Assembly: GCA_016926555.1 (NCBI GenBank)
Contig: JAFGOI010000004.1
Span: 128,776-168,995 of the forward strand
Length of the DNA stretch: 40,220 bases
From: Patescibacteria group bacterium
GTDB taxonomy: Bacteria > Patescibacteriota > WWE3 > UBA101185 > UBA10185
Direction: 5' to 3'
Position numbers and translations under genes: made by a program. How positions within the stretch are numbered: the stretch's first letter is position 1; every line of letters begins with the position of its first letter. Positions 27,998-37,562 of this stretch are shown here, piece after piece. Under the pieces are notes generated by a model. That model did not search any database. It worked only from the letters and a program-made list of their open reading frames with translations, and had not been told where the DNA came from.

Positions 27998-28879
27998 ATG
28001 GAGTACCACAAGCCAGTATTATTAAGTGAAGTAATAGCACATTTAAAACCTGAAAGAGGAAAAAAGTTTATAGATGCAACGCTGGGTGACGGGGGGCACA
28101 CTGTCGAATTATTAAAATGTGGGGCTGAAGTTCTGGGAATAGACTATAACGAGCAAAGTTTAGAACGGGCTATTTCGAGAGTTGATGGGGAGGGATTAGG
28201 TGCACAATTTACGAGTGTTCTTGGAAATTTTAAGAACATTGACAAAATAGCGGAAGATAATAACTTCAAAAACGTGGATGGCGTTTTGTATGACCTAGGT
28301 TTTAGTTCATATCAAATGGATGAGTCAGGAATCGGGATGTCATTCCAAAAGGATGAACCTCTTGATATGCGTTTAGATAAGTCATTAGGTGTTACAGCGG
28401 CGGATTTAGTAAACGCCTTATCAGAAAAAGAATTGGCAAAGCTTATTTACGAATATTCTGATGAGAGGTTCGCGAAGAAGTTTGCTAAGGCTATAGTGAA
28501 AAGTCGTAATTTGGAGAAGATTCAAACAACTAAACAATTAGCGGAAGTTTTAGTTGGTGCATCTTCTTCAGCGTACGAACATGGAAGAATTCATCCGGCC
28601 ACCCGAACTTTCATGGCGCTTCGTATAGCTGTAAATGACGAACTTGAAAATCTGAGAATATCACTGCCTCGGGCTGCGCACACACTGTCGTCTGGTGGCT
28701 TTTTGATAGTAATAACCTTCCATTCATTGGAAGACAAACTGGCCAAGGAGTTTGGCCATAGTGCGCAGCCCATTATAAAAGAAGTAAATCAGAGACCCAT
28801 TACCCCTTCGGAAGAAGAGGTGACGGCAAACATACGTGCAAGAAGCGCTAAGATGCGTGTTTATGTTAAAGAAAACTAA
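27998..28879 (+). CDS. rsmH: 16S rRNA (cytosine(1402)-N(4))-methyltransferase RsmH
   Basis: EYHKPVLLSEVIAHLKPERGKKFIDATLGDGGHT, DGVLYDLGFSSYQMD, RTFMALRIAVNDELENL, ITFHSLEDKLAKEF. Confidence 0.97.
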   Translation: MEYHKPVLLSEVIAHLKPERGKKFIDATLGDGGHTVELLKCGAEVLGIDYNEQSLERAISRVDGEGLGAQFTSVLGNFKNIDKIAEDNNFKNVDGVLYDLGFSSYQMDESGIGMSFQKDEPLDMRLDKSLGVTAADLVNALSEKELAKLIYEYSDERFAKKFAKAIVKSRNLEKIQTTKQLAEVLVGASSSAYEHGRIHPATRTFMALRIAVNDELENLRISLPRAAHTLSSGGFLIVITFHSLEDKLAKEFGHSAQPIIKEVNQRPITPSEEEVTANIRARSAKMRVYVKEN

Positions 28880-29225
28880 ATGCTTAAAAGTAAATATAGA
28901 TAGCGGGAGGAGTTTTAAGGTTCTATTTATACTATCTTTCATACTATTTACAGGGTGTATTGTGGGTCGTTTGTACTGTTCTAGCAGTATGGCAGTGAAA
29001 AACCAGGAATTACAGCAGTATTATTCAAGAAAAGCTACTCTGGAAAAGACTCTGTCTCTATTAGAATTTGAGAGTTCAAGTATTTCGTCAATAAAAGCTT
29101 TAGAGGAAAGGGCCAAAAACATGGGTTTTGTGACGTTAGCAGAATCGGTATCACTTCTGGATACAAGTGGAGCGGATCAATTTGCTTCCCTAAATATGTC
29201 GTCTGACTTTAACTTAGGGAGGTAA
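28863..29225 (+). CDS. FtsL-like small bitopic septum protein
   Basis: Start ATG 28863 overlapping rsmH end; single TM then coiled-coil-like region; position between rsmH and ftsI. Confidence 0.65.
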   Translation: MLKKTKCLKVNIDSGRSFKVLFILSFILFTGCIVGRLYCSSSMAVKNQELQQYYSRKATLEKTLSLLEFESSSISSIKALEERAKNMGFVTLAESVSLLDTSGADQFASLNMSSDFNLGR

Positions 29226-29229
29226 TTGA

Positions 29230-31002
29230 ATGCAAAGAGAAACACTTCCTACTTCTCGTATAAAAATAATATTGCTGGGATTTTATTTGATTTACCTCCT
29301 GGTTGTATTTCGTCTAATAAAATTGCAGTTAATTGATCATAAGAAGTACACTTCGGATGCAGAAAATCAGTACGGCAACCTTCAAATTATCAATCCAAAA
29401 AGAGGGAATATATACTCGTCAGAAGGTTTTGTACTGGCGGGAACCAGTACACATTATTTGTTGTATGCGGAGCCGAAAAAGGTTGTGAACCGGTATGATA
29501 CTGCGAGAAGAGTTGCGGAAGTTCTTTCTTCAGGTGGCGTAGAATATGAAAAATATGAGGATTATTACAGGGACAAAATTAATAATTCCCTTAATTTAGA
29601 TCTTTTATGGGTTGTATTGGAAAGAAATATTAGCCCTGTTAAAAAGGAAGAAATTGAAGGGCTTGAAATAAAAGGTCTGGGATTTGAAGAAGAACCTGCC
29701 CGTTACTATCCTGAGGGGTCACTAGCCGCGCATGTTTTAGGATATGTAGCTCAGAACGAGTCTGGTGAAAAAACTGGGTATTATGGGGTTGAAGGTATGT
29801 TGAACGAGGATCTGAAGGGGAAACCAGGTCGAGTAATTCAGGATGTAGATGCTATGGGTATTCCGATTCTTTCTGGTAAATATAAAAAGGTAGATCCAAT
29901 TCAGGGAAGGGATGTTTACTTGACTATTGACAGATCTATTCAGTATATCGTTGAAAAGAAGATAAAAGAAGGGGTTGAAAAGTATAATGCCTTGTCCGGG
30001 TCCGTTATAGTGATGAACCCGTTTACGGGGGATGTGTTGGCTATGGCAAACTTTCCAACTTATTCTCCGGGTAACTTCCTGGAGGAGGAGACGCATCTAC
30101 CTGATTCCGATAGGAAAAATATCGAGAGGGTCAACTTTTCTGTTTCACGTACTTTTGAGCCGGGATCCGTTATTAAACCGGTTACGATAGCGGCCGGTAT
30201 CGATTTGCACCTGATTAACCCAAACACAACGTTTTATGATAACGGACCTGTGCAGTATTCCGACTATACAATAGATAATTGGGATGGAAAACATCATGGC
30301 GCGCAAACAGTAATACAGTTGCTTCAAAAATCTAATAACATAGGTGCAGCGTGGGTTGGGCATCAAGTGGGGTCGAAAAATCTACATGATTATATGGATG
30401 CCTTTGGCTTGGGGAGGATTACTGAGATAGAACTGGAGGGTGAGAATACGGGGATACTACATGATTATAAGGATTGGACTGATATTGATTTGGCTACTAT
30501 ATCATTTGGTCAAGGTATATCGGCTACTTCTCTTCAGGTTTTAAATGCTTTTAATGTGATTGCGAATGGAGGTTATTTATTGCAGCCAAGAATAATTAAG
30601 GAGATCCATGAAGTTGATGACGTGATAGAAATTCCAACAAAAAATCTGGGCAGAGTTATTAATACTGAAACATCCGCAACTATGATAAAACTTTTGGAGG
30701 AGGCTGCGTCTGGTGGCGAAGCAAAGTACTTTATTCTCAAAAATTATAGGATTGCAGGGAAAACGGGTACAGCTCAGATACCGGATGAAAAGGGAGGATA
30801 CTACGAAGATAAAACTAATGCAACGTTTGTTGGTTTCGTGGCTAGATCCAAGAAGTTCAGTATGATAGTAAATCTTCAAGAACCAAAGGCATCTATATAC
30901 GCTTCGGAGACGGCCGTTCCACTTTGGATGGAGATTACTCAGGAACTTGTTAAATCGTTTGGGCTTCCTCCCGATCGTGCGGATCTTGAGAATCTGGAGT
31001 AA
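29230..31002 (+). CDS. ftsI: Peptidoglycan transpeptidase FtsI/PBP2-type penicillin-binding protein
   Basis: 590 aa; N-terminal TM, FEPGSVIKPVTIA (SxxK), KSNNIG (SxN), AGKTGTAQIP (KTG). Confidence 0.95.
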   Translation: MQRETLPTSRIKIILLGFYLIYLLVVFRLIKLQLIDHKKYTSDAENQYGNLQIINPKRGNIYSSEGFVLAGTSTHYLLYAEPKKVVNRYDTARRVAEVLSSGGVEYEKYEDYYRDKINNSLNLDLLWVVLERNISPVKKEEIEGLEIKGLGFEEEPARYYPEGSLAAHVLGYVAQNESGEKTGYYGVEGMLNEDLKGKPGRVIQDVDAMGIPILSGKYKKVDPIQGRDVYLTIDRSIQYIVEKKIKEGVEKYNALSGSVIVMNPFTGDVLAMANFPTYSPGNFLEEETHLPDSDRKNIERVNFSVSRTFEPGSVIKPVTIAAGIDLHLINPNTTFYDNGPVQYSDYTIDNWDGKHHGAQTVIQLLQKSNNIGAAWVGHQVGSKNLHDYMDAFGLGRITEIELEGENTGILHDYKDWTDIDLATISFGQGISATSLQVLNAFNVIANGGYLLQPRIIKEIHEVDDVIEIPTKNLGRVINTETSATMIKLLEEAASGGEAKYFILKNYRIAGKTGTAQIPDEKGGYYEDKTNATFVGFVARSKKFSMIVNLQEPKASIYASETAVPLWMEITQELVKSFGLPPDRADLENLE

Positions 31003-31097
31003 GGTGGTAGAGTTATCTCGCGATAATCCCGGTTTTTCCTGTTTTAAGTAGAATATACTTTGTGTTTCCGGTTGCTAAATAAGTTACGTTGTGTTTG

Positions 31098-31454
31098 ATG
31101 AATAATAAAAAGGTAGGATCGGTTGGAGAAAAAATCGCGGTTATTTATCTGCGGAAAAAAGGATATGAGGTGTTAAAAAGGAATTGGTACTGCCATTGGG
31201 GAGAAATAGATATTGTGTGTTTTCATCCTAAAAGAGGATATGTTTTTACTGAGGTTAAGTATGTACGAGACAGCAGATTTATCTTACCCGAGGATTTGTT
31301 CACGCATAAAAAGATTCAGCATCTACTAAGAACGATTGATTTTTTCCTGGAAGGGTATAAGAAAATAGATAAGTGGTGTCTGGATTTAATTTGTATACGA
31401 GGGGTCTATGGGGACATTAAAATAAGACATTATAGAGATGTGGGAATTACTTAA
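31098..31454 (+). CDS. YraN/UPF0102 family endonuclease-like protein
   Basis: Start ATG 31098; GSVGEKIAVIYLRKKGYEVLKRNWYCHWGEIDIVCFHPKRGYVFTEVKYV (GEIDIV ... EVK nuclease-like motif). Confidence 0.85.
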   Translation: MNNKKVGSVGEKIAVIYLRKKGYEVLKRNWYCHWGEIDIVCFHPKRGYVFTEVKYVRDSRFILPEDLFTHKKIQHLLRTIDFFLEGYKKIDKWCLDLICIRGVYGDIKIRHYRDVGIT

Positions 31455-32554
31455 TTCAGCATTTCCGATCCAACTCCGATCCCATTCTGTGGTTCTGTTG
31501 AAATACCTTCAGATTCAGTCAATTTTTCCTCACTTACGAATGTTCCGTTGAGTTTGGCCTCTATATCCAAGTGAAGCTTCTCAAAGCTGTCTTCCCTTGG
31601 AACAAATACCCATGCATGATACGGGCTGTCTGGATACATACCAGGATGGTATAGATAGTCTTCTCCGACTACAAAAGATTCAATTTCGTATTTGTCTCTG
31701 TCCTTATAAAAGTCCCAGAGATAATATACATCATCGATATTTAAAGAGGTTTCCATGTGTTGAACTACTGTATCGTAAAATTCAGAGATGTCCATAGGTG
31801 AAAATTGACTGCTTTCCTGGCTTACCCCATCGACTATACCTTCTAGTAATAAATGCTGTCTTTTTGCGCGCATCAAGTCACTTCCTTCTCCGTTTGTACC
31901 CTTTCTTGACCTTGCGAAGATTAAGGCTCTCTCGCCTGGCATCAACTCATATCCCTGTGTAAATGAGACAGTCATTATGTCTGTATCCTCGAAATTAGGG
32001 AAGCTGTAATCGCTAAAAGTTCTCTCAACTTCAACGGGTACTCCGCCGAAAGCGTCTACTAGCCATATGAACCCATCAAAGTCTGTTTTTATAAATCCGT
32101 CTATTTTTTGTCCAGTTATCTTTTCAAAGGCATCTTGTAATATTTCATAACCAAGTGCTGTATGCAGTGCGTTTATTTTATTTCCATTAATCCAGAGATC
32201 TCTTGGTACGGAAGTCAATAAAATTCTGTTTGTATTTATGTTTGCAGACACTAAGATTAGAGTGTCTGTATTAAATCCTAATTGACCGCTTGTTCTTCTA
32301 GTTATACTTGTGTCAGTCCCAATTAGGAGTATATTTATTACGTCTCCAAATAGTTCTCTTTGTTCACTGAATTTTCCAAATGCGTTGCGGGCCATCTTTC
32401 CGAATGGGTTTAAACTGCCATTTTCATCAGTGAGTATAGGTGTTAATAAAGTACTGCCTTCTTTAGGATATAAGACCCATTTTTTGATTGAAATGTATGC
32501 TATTGTGCAGGTAATCCCAAGCAAAAATGCCGATATTAAAAGTTTTTTATGCAT
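31451..32554 (-). CDS. LytR-CpsA-Psr (LCP) family protein
   Basis: 367 aa; N-terminal TM, NILLIGTDTSI, DTLILVSANINTNRILLTSVPRDLWI, GGVPVEVERTFSD, YELMPGERALIFARSRKGTNGEGSDLMRAKRQ. Confidence 0.93.
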   Translation of the reverse strand: MHKKLLISAFLLGITCTIAYISIKKWVLYPKEGSTLLTPILTDENGSLNPFGKMARNAFGKFSEQRELFGDVINILLIGTDTSITRRTSGQLGFNTDTLILVSANINTNRILLTSVPRDLWINGNKINALHTALGYEILQDAFEKITGQKIDGFIKTDFDGFIWLVDAFGGVPVEVERTFSDYSFPNFEDTDIMTVSFTQGYELMPGERALIFARSRKGTNGEGSDLMRAKRQHLLLEGIVDGVSQESSQFSPMDISEFYDTVVQHMETSLNIDDVYYLWDFYKDRDKYEIESFVVGEDYLYHPGMYPDSPYHAWVFVPREDSFEKLHLDIEAKLNGTFVSEEKLTESEGISTEPQNGIGVGSEMLN

Positions 32555-32638
32555 TTCTTTATGCTAACTTACCTTTGTAGCTTATTCAAGCTAAACTTGT
32601 GTATTGAATACTAATATGGTTTTGTGTAATACTAAGGC
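32555..32638. promoter_or_regulatory. Divergent leaderless-type promoters for the LCP gene (-) and response regulator (+)
   Basis: +: TTGAAT 32604..32609, 17-nt spacer, TAATAC 32627..32632, 6 nt, ATG 32639. -: TTGAAT 32589..32584, 17-nt spacer, TAGCAT 32566..32561, 6 nt, ATG 32554. Confidence 0.6.
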
Positions 32639-33043
32639 ATGTCGAAAAAAATTCTATTTGTCGAAGATGACACTGGTTTTTATAGTATATTTTCCGCTGC
32701 GCTGGAAATGACTGGGTATGTTGTCATTCATGTTGCAGACGGTTCCCAAGCTTTACAAAGAGCAATTGATGAAGTTCCTGATCTAGTTCTTCTTGATATC
32801 ATTCTTCCGGGCATGAGTGGATTAGAAATATTAAAACTTTTGAAAGAAACAGAGGAAACTAAACATGTGAAGGTAATTATGCTTACGAATTTTGGAACAG
32901 ATGATAATGTTAAACGCGCTATGGAACTTGGTGCGGATGATTATTTAATGAAGTATAATGTGGTTCCCTCTGAGCTTCCTAACAAAGTTGCTTCGATATT
33001 AGGAGATGGGGGCGAAACCAGTATTAAAGTAACAAGCAGTTAA
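32639..33043 (+). CDS. Single-domain response regulator (REC)
   Basis: 134 aa; ILFVEDDTGF, DLVLLDIILPGMSGLE, IMLTNFG, GADDYLMKY; no output domain. Confidence 0.93.
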   Translation: MSKKILFVEDDTGFYSIFSAALEMTGYVVIHVADGSQALQRAIDEVPDLVLLDIILPGMSGLEILKLLKETEETKHVKVIMLTNFGTDDNVKRAMELGADDYLMKYNVVPSELPNKVASILGDGGETSIKVTSS

Positions 33044-33047
33044 AAAT

Positions 33048-33881
33048 ATGTTTCTAAGTACAGTGCTGCCCATTTTATTAGTAGTTCTTGTTTTAGTGCT
33101 CATATATGATAATTTTCAAAAATCAAAGCAGCTAAGTCATATAGTTGACGAAATTGCGCGTGTTAAAAGGGAGGAGGAGGTAAATGAACGTGTTCAGAGG
33201 AGTAGGGATGAATATACTGCAATGATTGTGCACGAGCTACGTTCACCACTTTCGGTTATAAAAGGTGCATCGGATCTGGTTTTGAAGGAGGCCGGCAAGC
33301 TGTCGGCAGAGCAGATTGAGACGTTATTAAGCCAGATACGTTCATCTTCAGAGGGTTTGCTAAAGATAGTGAATGACATTCTTGATGTATCAAAGATGGA
33401 GGCAGGCAAATTCAGTGTTGATAAATCTCCGGAAGATTTAAATACGCTGCTCAAAGATGAATGTGCTTATTACTCTTCTCTGGCGGAAGTAAGAGGGCTT
33501 GAACTGGTTCGTGAGTTGGATGGATCCATTCCGAGAGTAAGTATAGATGCGGATAGACTAAAACAAGTGATGAACAACCTCATTTCAAACTCTATTAAAT
33601 ATACACCCCCAGGGGGCAAGATAACTGTTTCTTCCAGCTTTAAGGGCAACTTTATTGAGGTTTCTATTCGTGACACAGGTATTGGTGTCAGTGATACTGA
33701 TAAACCATTGCTGTTTCATAAATTTGCACAGCCAAATAATCACGAGAAAATGGAGGGAGAAAGTACAGGTCTTGGTCTAGTTATATCAAAAGGCATTATC
33801 GAGGCACATGGGGGGTCTATTTGGTATGAGGCTAATAATCCTAAGGGTGCAAAGTTTACGTTTAAACTACCTATTACTTAG
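33048..33881 (+). CDS. Sensor histidine kinase (HisKA-HATPase_c) with N-terminal TM
   Basis: 277 aa; MIVHELRSPLSVIKGASDLV H-box, LKQVMNNLISNSIKYTPPGG N-box, VSIRDTGIGVS G1, ESTGLGLVISKGIIEAHGG G2. Confidence 0.95.
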   Translation: MFLSTVLPILLVVLVLVLIYDNFQKSKQLSHIVDEIARVKREEEVNERVQRSRDEYTAMIVHELRSPLSVIKGASDLVLKEAGKLSAEQIETLLSQIRSSSEGLLKIVNDILDVSKMEAGKFSVDKSPEDLNTLLKDECAYYSSLAEVRGLELVRELDGSIPRVSIDADRLKQVMNNLISNSIKYTPPGGKITVSSSFKGNFIEVSIRDTGIGVSDTDKPLLFHKFAQPNNHEKMEGESTGLGLVISKGIIEAHGGSIWYEANNPKGAKFTFKLPIT

Positions 33882-33949
33882 GTGTCAATGCATAGAATGA
33901 GCAACGGTTATTAGTATTATTGTTTATTGATATGTTATAAAATATCTTT

Positions 33950-36319
33950 ATGAATAAAAAAACTGCCCAAATCCTTTGGTTCAAGGACATACGTAAAAAT
34001 GATATTCCGACAGTAGGAGGTAAGGGAGCGAATTTGGGCGAAATGATCCACGCGAAGATTCCTGTTCCAAACGGCTTTGTAGTAACTGCGAATGCATATT
34101 ATGAGTTTTTAAGTGCCTCCTCCCTAAAGAGTAAAATAACACATGAGTTGTCAGGCTTGGACAGAGAAGATTCAAAGAAGCTTCAGGAAGCATCAAGAAA
34201 TATTAAGACGGCAGTGTTGGCAGCAAAATTATCAGGCAGTCTAGCTGAAGAGATTAAGAAGTATTATCACGAATTGTCCGGTGAAACGGATCGGTATGTC
34301 GCTGTTAGATCTTCTGCTACTGCGGAGGATCTTCCGGATGCCTCGTTTGCGGGTCAACAGGAAACCTACTTGAATGTTAAAGGTTGGAAAGATGTAGTCA
34401 AGAACGTCCAGAAATGTTGGGCGTCTTTATTTGAAGCTAGAGCGATTTTCTATCGGGAGGAACATGGATATTCACATTTTAAAGTTGGAATTGCTGTTCC
34501 GGTTCAGTTGATGGTTCAGTCCGAAGTTTCGGGGATTTTGTTTACCGTCAATCCTCTTACAAATAACAGGAACGAGGTATCTATAGAAGCTGGTTACGGA
34601 CTTGGGCAGACTATAGTCTCCGGTGAAGTGACGCCGGATCAATATATAGTTAATAAAAAGTCAGGAAAGATAACTTCACGATATGTGGCTAGTCAGACAT
34701 GGCAGCTGACCTTGGCTGGAAAAACTCCTATCTCTCGCAAGTATCAGCAGGAGCAGAAGCTGAAAAATAAATACATTATTGAGCTGGCTGATATAGGGAT
34801 GCGGGTAGAAAAACATTACGGCCATCCCCAGGATATTGAATGGGCAATGGAGGATAATAAACTGTTTATTGTCCAATCCAGGCCTGTTACAACGTTAGAT
34901 AAAGAGATAGATTCCCATCTTGAAGTAGATCCCAAGAAAGCGGCTAAATTTATTTTGGAAGGATTGGGGGCTTCTCCCGGAGTGTCTGTCGGTAATGTAC
35001 GAATAATAAAGAGTCCCAAGTATATCAGCCTTGTTAAAGAGGGAGAAGTTTTGGTAGCTGAAATGACCAACCCTGACTATGTGCCGGCTATGAAGAGAGC
35101 TAGTGCGATAGTAACTGATTTGGGGGGAAGAACTAGCCACGCGGCTATCGTTAGCAGAGAATTAGGAATTCCCGCAGTTGTGGGTACAACAAACGCGACT
35201 AAAATTCTTGCGAATGAGGAAGAAATTACTGTAGATGGTGCGGCAGGAAGAATTTATGAGGGTGATATGACGGTTACTAAGGAAGATGAAGTGTCCAGTA
35301 TCGATTTATCTCAAATTAAGACTGCTACGAAGGTGTATTCGAATCTGGCTGAGCCGGAATTGGCGAGAGAAATGTCTCAAAGAAATGTCGACGGTGTTGG
35401 TTTATTGCGAGCGGAATTCATGATAGCCGGAATTGGCAAACATCCGAGGAAGTTTATTGAGGACAAAAAGAGGAAGGAATTTATTAATAAATTGGCAGAA
35501 GGTTTGGAGAGTTTTGCTGCGGCTTTTAATCCACGACCTGTTGTGTACAGGTTTACGGATTTTAGAACAAACGAGTTTGCCAATCTTGTGGGTGGTAAGA
35601 AGTACGAAAATGAAGAACCAAATCCCATGATTGGATTTAGAGGGGTTTCCAGATATTTAGAAGACGATGACGTTTTTGAAATGGAAATCGAAGCGATAAA
35701 GCTTGTTAGGAATAAAAAAGGCTACAAAAATCTCTGGGTTATGATGCCCTTTGTGAGAACTGTTGAACAAATGAGAGACGTTAAAAAGCTTATGGCGTCT
35801 TATGGGTTAAGAAGAAGCGGTACATTCCAGTTATGGATGATGGTGGAGATACCCTCTAATGTTATTTTACTGGATGAGTTTATTGATGAGGGAATTGATG
35901 GTGTTTCTATTGGAACGAATGATTTAACGATGTTAACCCTTGGAGTTGATAGAGATAATGAAAAGGTTGCGAATGTATATAGTGAAATGAATCCCGCTAT
36001 TCTCAAGTCGTTGGAAAAAATAGTAACAACCTGTAAAAGACGGCATATAACGTGTTCAATTTGCGGGCAGGCGCCTTCAGTGTACCCTGAACTTGTGGAA
36101 ATGTTGGTGGAGTGGGGTATAACCTCGGTTTCATTGAGTCCTGATGTGATAGATAAAACCCGGCTGATAATTTACGAATCCGAAAGGAAGGTTTTACATA
36201 GAGGTAATCCGAAGAAAAGTAAGGAAAGAGCCGTAGAGAAGAGCGAATCAAAGAAGAAAGCTAAGAAATCATCAAAAAGGAAATCTGAAAAACTTGAGAA
36301 GATTAGTACAATTGCATAA
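33950..36319 (+). CDS. ppsA: Phosphoenolpyruvate synthase (pyruvate, water dikinase)
   Basis: 789 aa; IPTVGGKGANLGEMIHAKIPVPNGFVVTANAYYEFL, AVRSSATAEDLPDASFAGQQETYLNV, VTDLGGRTSHAAIVSRELGIPAVVGT, SIGTNDLTMLTLGVDRDN, CSICGQAPS; Lys-rich C-terminal tail. Confidence 0.96.
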   Translation: MNKKTAQILWFKDIRKNDIPTVGGKGANLGEMIHAKIPVPNGFVVTANAYYEFLSASSLKSKITHELSGLDREDSKKLQEASRNIKTAVLAAKLSGSLAEEIKKYYHELSGETDRYVAVRSSATAEDLPDASFAGQQETYLNVKGWKDVVKNVQKCWASLFEARAIFYREEHGYSHFKVGIAVPVQLMVQSEVSGILFTVNPLTNNRNEVSIEAGYGLGQTIVSGEVTPDQYIVNKKSGKITSRYVASQTWQLTLAGKTPISRKYQQEQKLKNKYIIELADIGMRVEKHYGHPQDIEWAMEDNKLFIVQSRPVTTLDKEIDSHLEVDPKKAAKFILEGLGASPGVSVGNVRIIKSPKYISLVKEGEVLVAEMTNPDYVPAMKRASAIVTDLGGRTSHAAIVSRELGIPAVVGTTNATKILANEEEITVDGAAGRIYEGDMTVTKEDEVSSIDLSQIKTATKVYSNLAEPELAREMSQRNVDGVGLLRAEFMIAGIGKHPRKFIEDKKRKEFINKLAEGLESFAAAFNPRPVVYRFTDFRTNEFANLVGGKKYENEEPNPMIGFRGVSRYLEDDDVFEMEIEAIKLVRNKKGYKNLWVMMPFVRTVEQMRDVKKLMASYGLRRSGTFQLWMMVEIPSNVILLDEFIDEGIDGVSIGTNDLTMLTLGVDRDNEKVANVYSEMNPAILKSLEKIVTTCKRRHITCSICGQAPSVYPELVEMLVEWGITSVSLSPDVIDKTRLIIYESERKVLHRGNPKKSKERAVEKSESKKKAKKSSKRKSEKLEKISTIA

Positions 36320-36324
36320 ACAAT

Positions 36325-37548
36325 ATGGCAACAATTGAATCTATAAAAAGCCACAGAATTATAAATTCTAGAGGTGATTGGACTATTTATACAGAAGTTT
36401 TTCTGGATGATGGATCTGTTGGTATGCAGTCAGTACCGGCAGGAGCCTCTACCGGGGAAATGGAAGCTATATGCATTTCTGCTGGTCAAGCTGCGGTTAT
36501 GGTGAGTACTACGATAGCGGAACTGTTAAGCGGAGAAGATGCATACAACCAAGGTATGATAGACCAACTGATGATTGAGAAAGATGGATCCGCTACAAAG
36601 GCGAATTTGGGAGGTAATAGTATTTTGTCTGTTTCTTTAGCTGTGTGCAAGGCTGCTGCAAAATCGATGGGATTAGAGTTGTATCAGTATATTCGGCATC
36701 TATACAACGGAGAGGATATAACAAAAGAAGACATTATTTTTCCCGGCCCTCTGTTTAATATGCTAAATGGCGGAAAACATGCACATAACGGATTATCTTT
36801 TCAGGAGTTTATGGTTATACCAGCCCAGGGCTTGCCAATTAATAAAACTCTTGAAATGGGTGTTGACATAAATAGAAGCTTAAAAGCACTCCTTGAGAAA
36901 GAAGGCTATTCAAGTGCGGTTGGTGATGAAGGTGGATTTGCGCCCGGAAATTTCACCACCAGAAAAGCTTTAGATTATCTTAGAAAAGCTATATCGGAAC
37001 ATTATGTGGTGGGGAGGGAAGTGTTTTTAGGTATAGATGCAGCTGCGGGGTCTTTTTATAATGATGGAAAGTATTTAATACCTGAGGAAGAGTTAACGTT
37101 AACTTCTAATGAACTGATTGAGTACTATAAAAGTATTCTTGGCAATTACGAAATAATTTACCTTGAAGATGGAATGTATGAGAAGGATTATGAAGGATGG
37201 AAGGAGTTGTCCAAAAACTACTCAAACAGGATCATGATAGTGGCTGACGATTTGGTAGTTACAAACGCTAAGATTCTAGAAAAAGCTATAAAAGAGAATC
37301 TGGCAAATGCAGTAATAGTAAAACCTAATCAAATTGGTACATTGAGTGAAACACTGGATTTTGTTAGAACGGCGAAAAATAATGGAATGACAGTGATTGT
37401 TTCACATAGAAGTGGTGAAACTGCTGAAGATACATTTATAGCGGATCTTTCAATTGGGGTAGGGGCGGACTTTATCAAATCCGGTGCGCCTGTTAGAGGG
37501 GAAAGAGTTGCGAAGTATAACAGATTGCTTCAGATAATGTATGGATGA
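36325..37548 (+). CDS. eno: Enolase
   Basis: 407 aa; PAGASTGEMEA, NGGKHAHNGLSFQEFMVIP, VGDEGGFAPG, IYLEDGM, VADDLVVTN, VKPNQIGTLSETL, VSHRSGETAEDTFIADLSIG, IKSGAPVRGERVAKYNRLL. Confidence 0.95.
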   Translation: MATIESIKSHRIINSRGDWTIYTEVFLDDGSVGMQSVPAGASTGEMEAICISAGQAAVMVSTTIAELLSGEDAYNQGMIDQLMIEKDGSATKANLGGNSILSVSLAVCKAAAKSMGLELYQYIRHLYNGEDITKEDIIFPGPLFNMLNGGKHAHNGLSFQEFMVIPAQGLPINKTLEMGVDINRSLKALLEKEGYSSAVGDEGGFAPGNFTTRKALDYLRKAISEHYVVGREVFLGIDAAAGSFYNDGKYLIPEEELTLTSNELIEYYKSILGNYEIIYLEDGMYEKDYEGWKELSKNYSNRIMIVADDLVVTNAKILEKAIKENLANAVIVKPNQIGTLSETLDFVRTAKNNGMTVIVSHRSGETAEDTFIADLSIGVGADFIKSGAPVRGERVAKYNRLLQIMYG

Positions 37549-37562
37549 ACTTGGGCTAAGGA

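Noticed and set aside
29737-30096. 119-aa minus-strand ORF
   Set aside because: Antisense to the ftsI transpeptidase domain; no SD or motif support.
36325-37548. Enolase as a non-functional or neofunctionalised homologue (divergent SRGDWTIYTEV N-terminus)
   Set aside because: Catalytic and metal ligand motifs (QEFM, GDEGGFAP, IDAAA, LEDGM, ADDL, KPNQIGT, SHRSGET, IKSGAP) all appear intact, so ordinary enolase is the best call.
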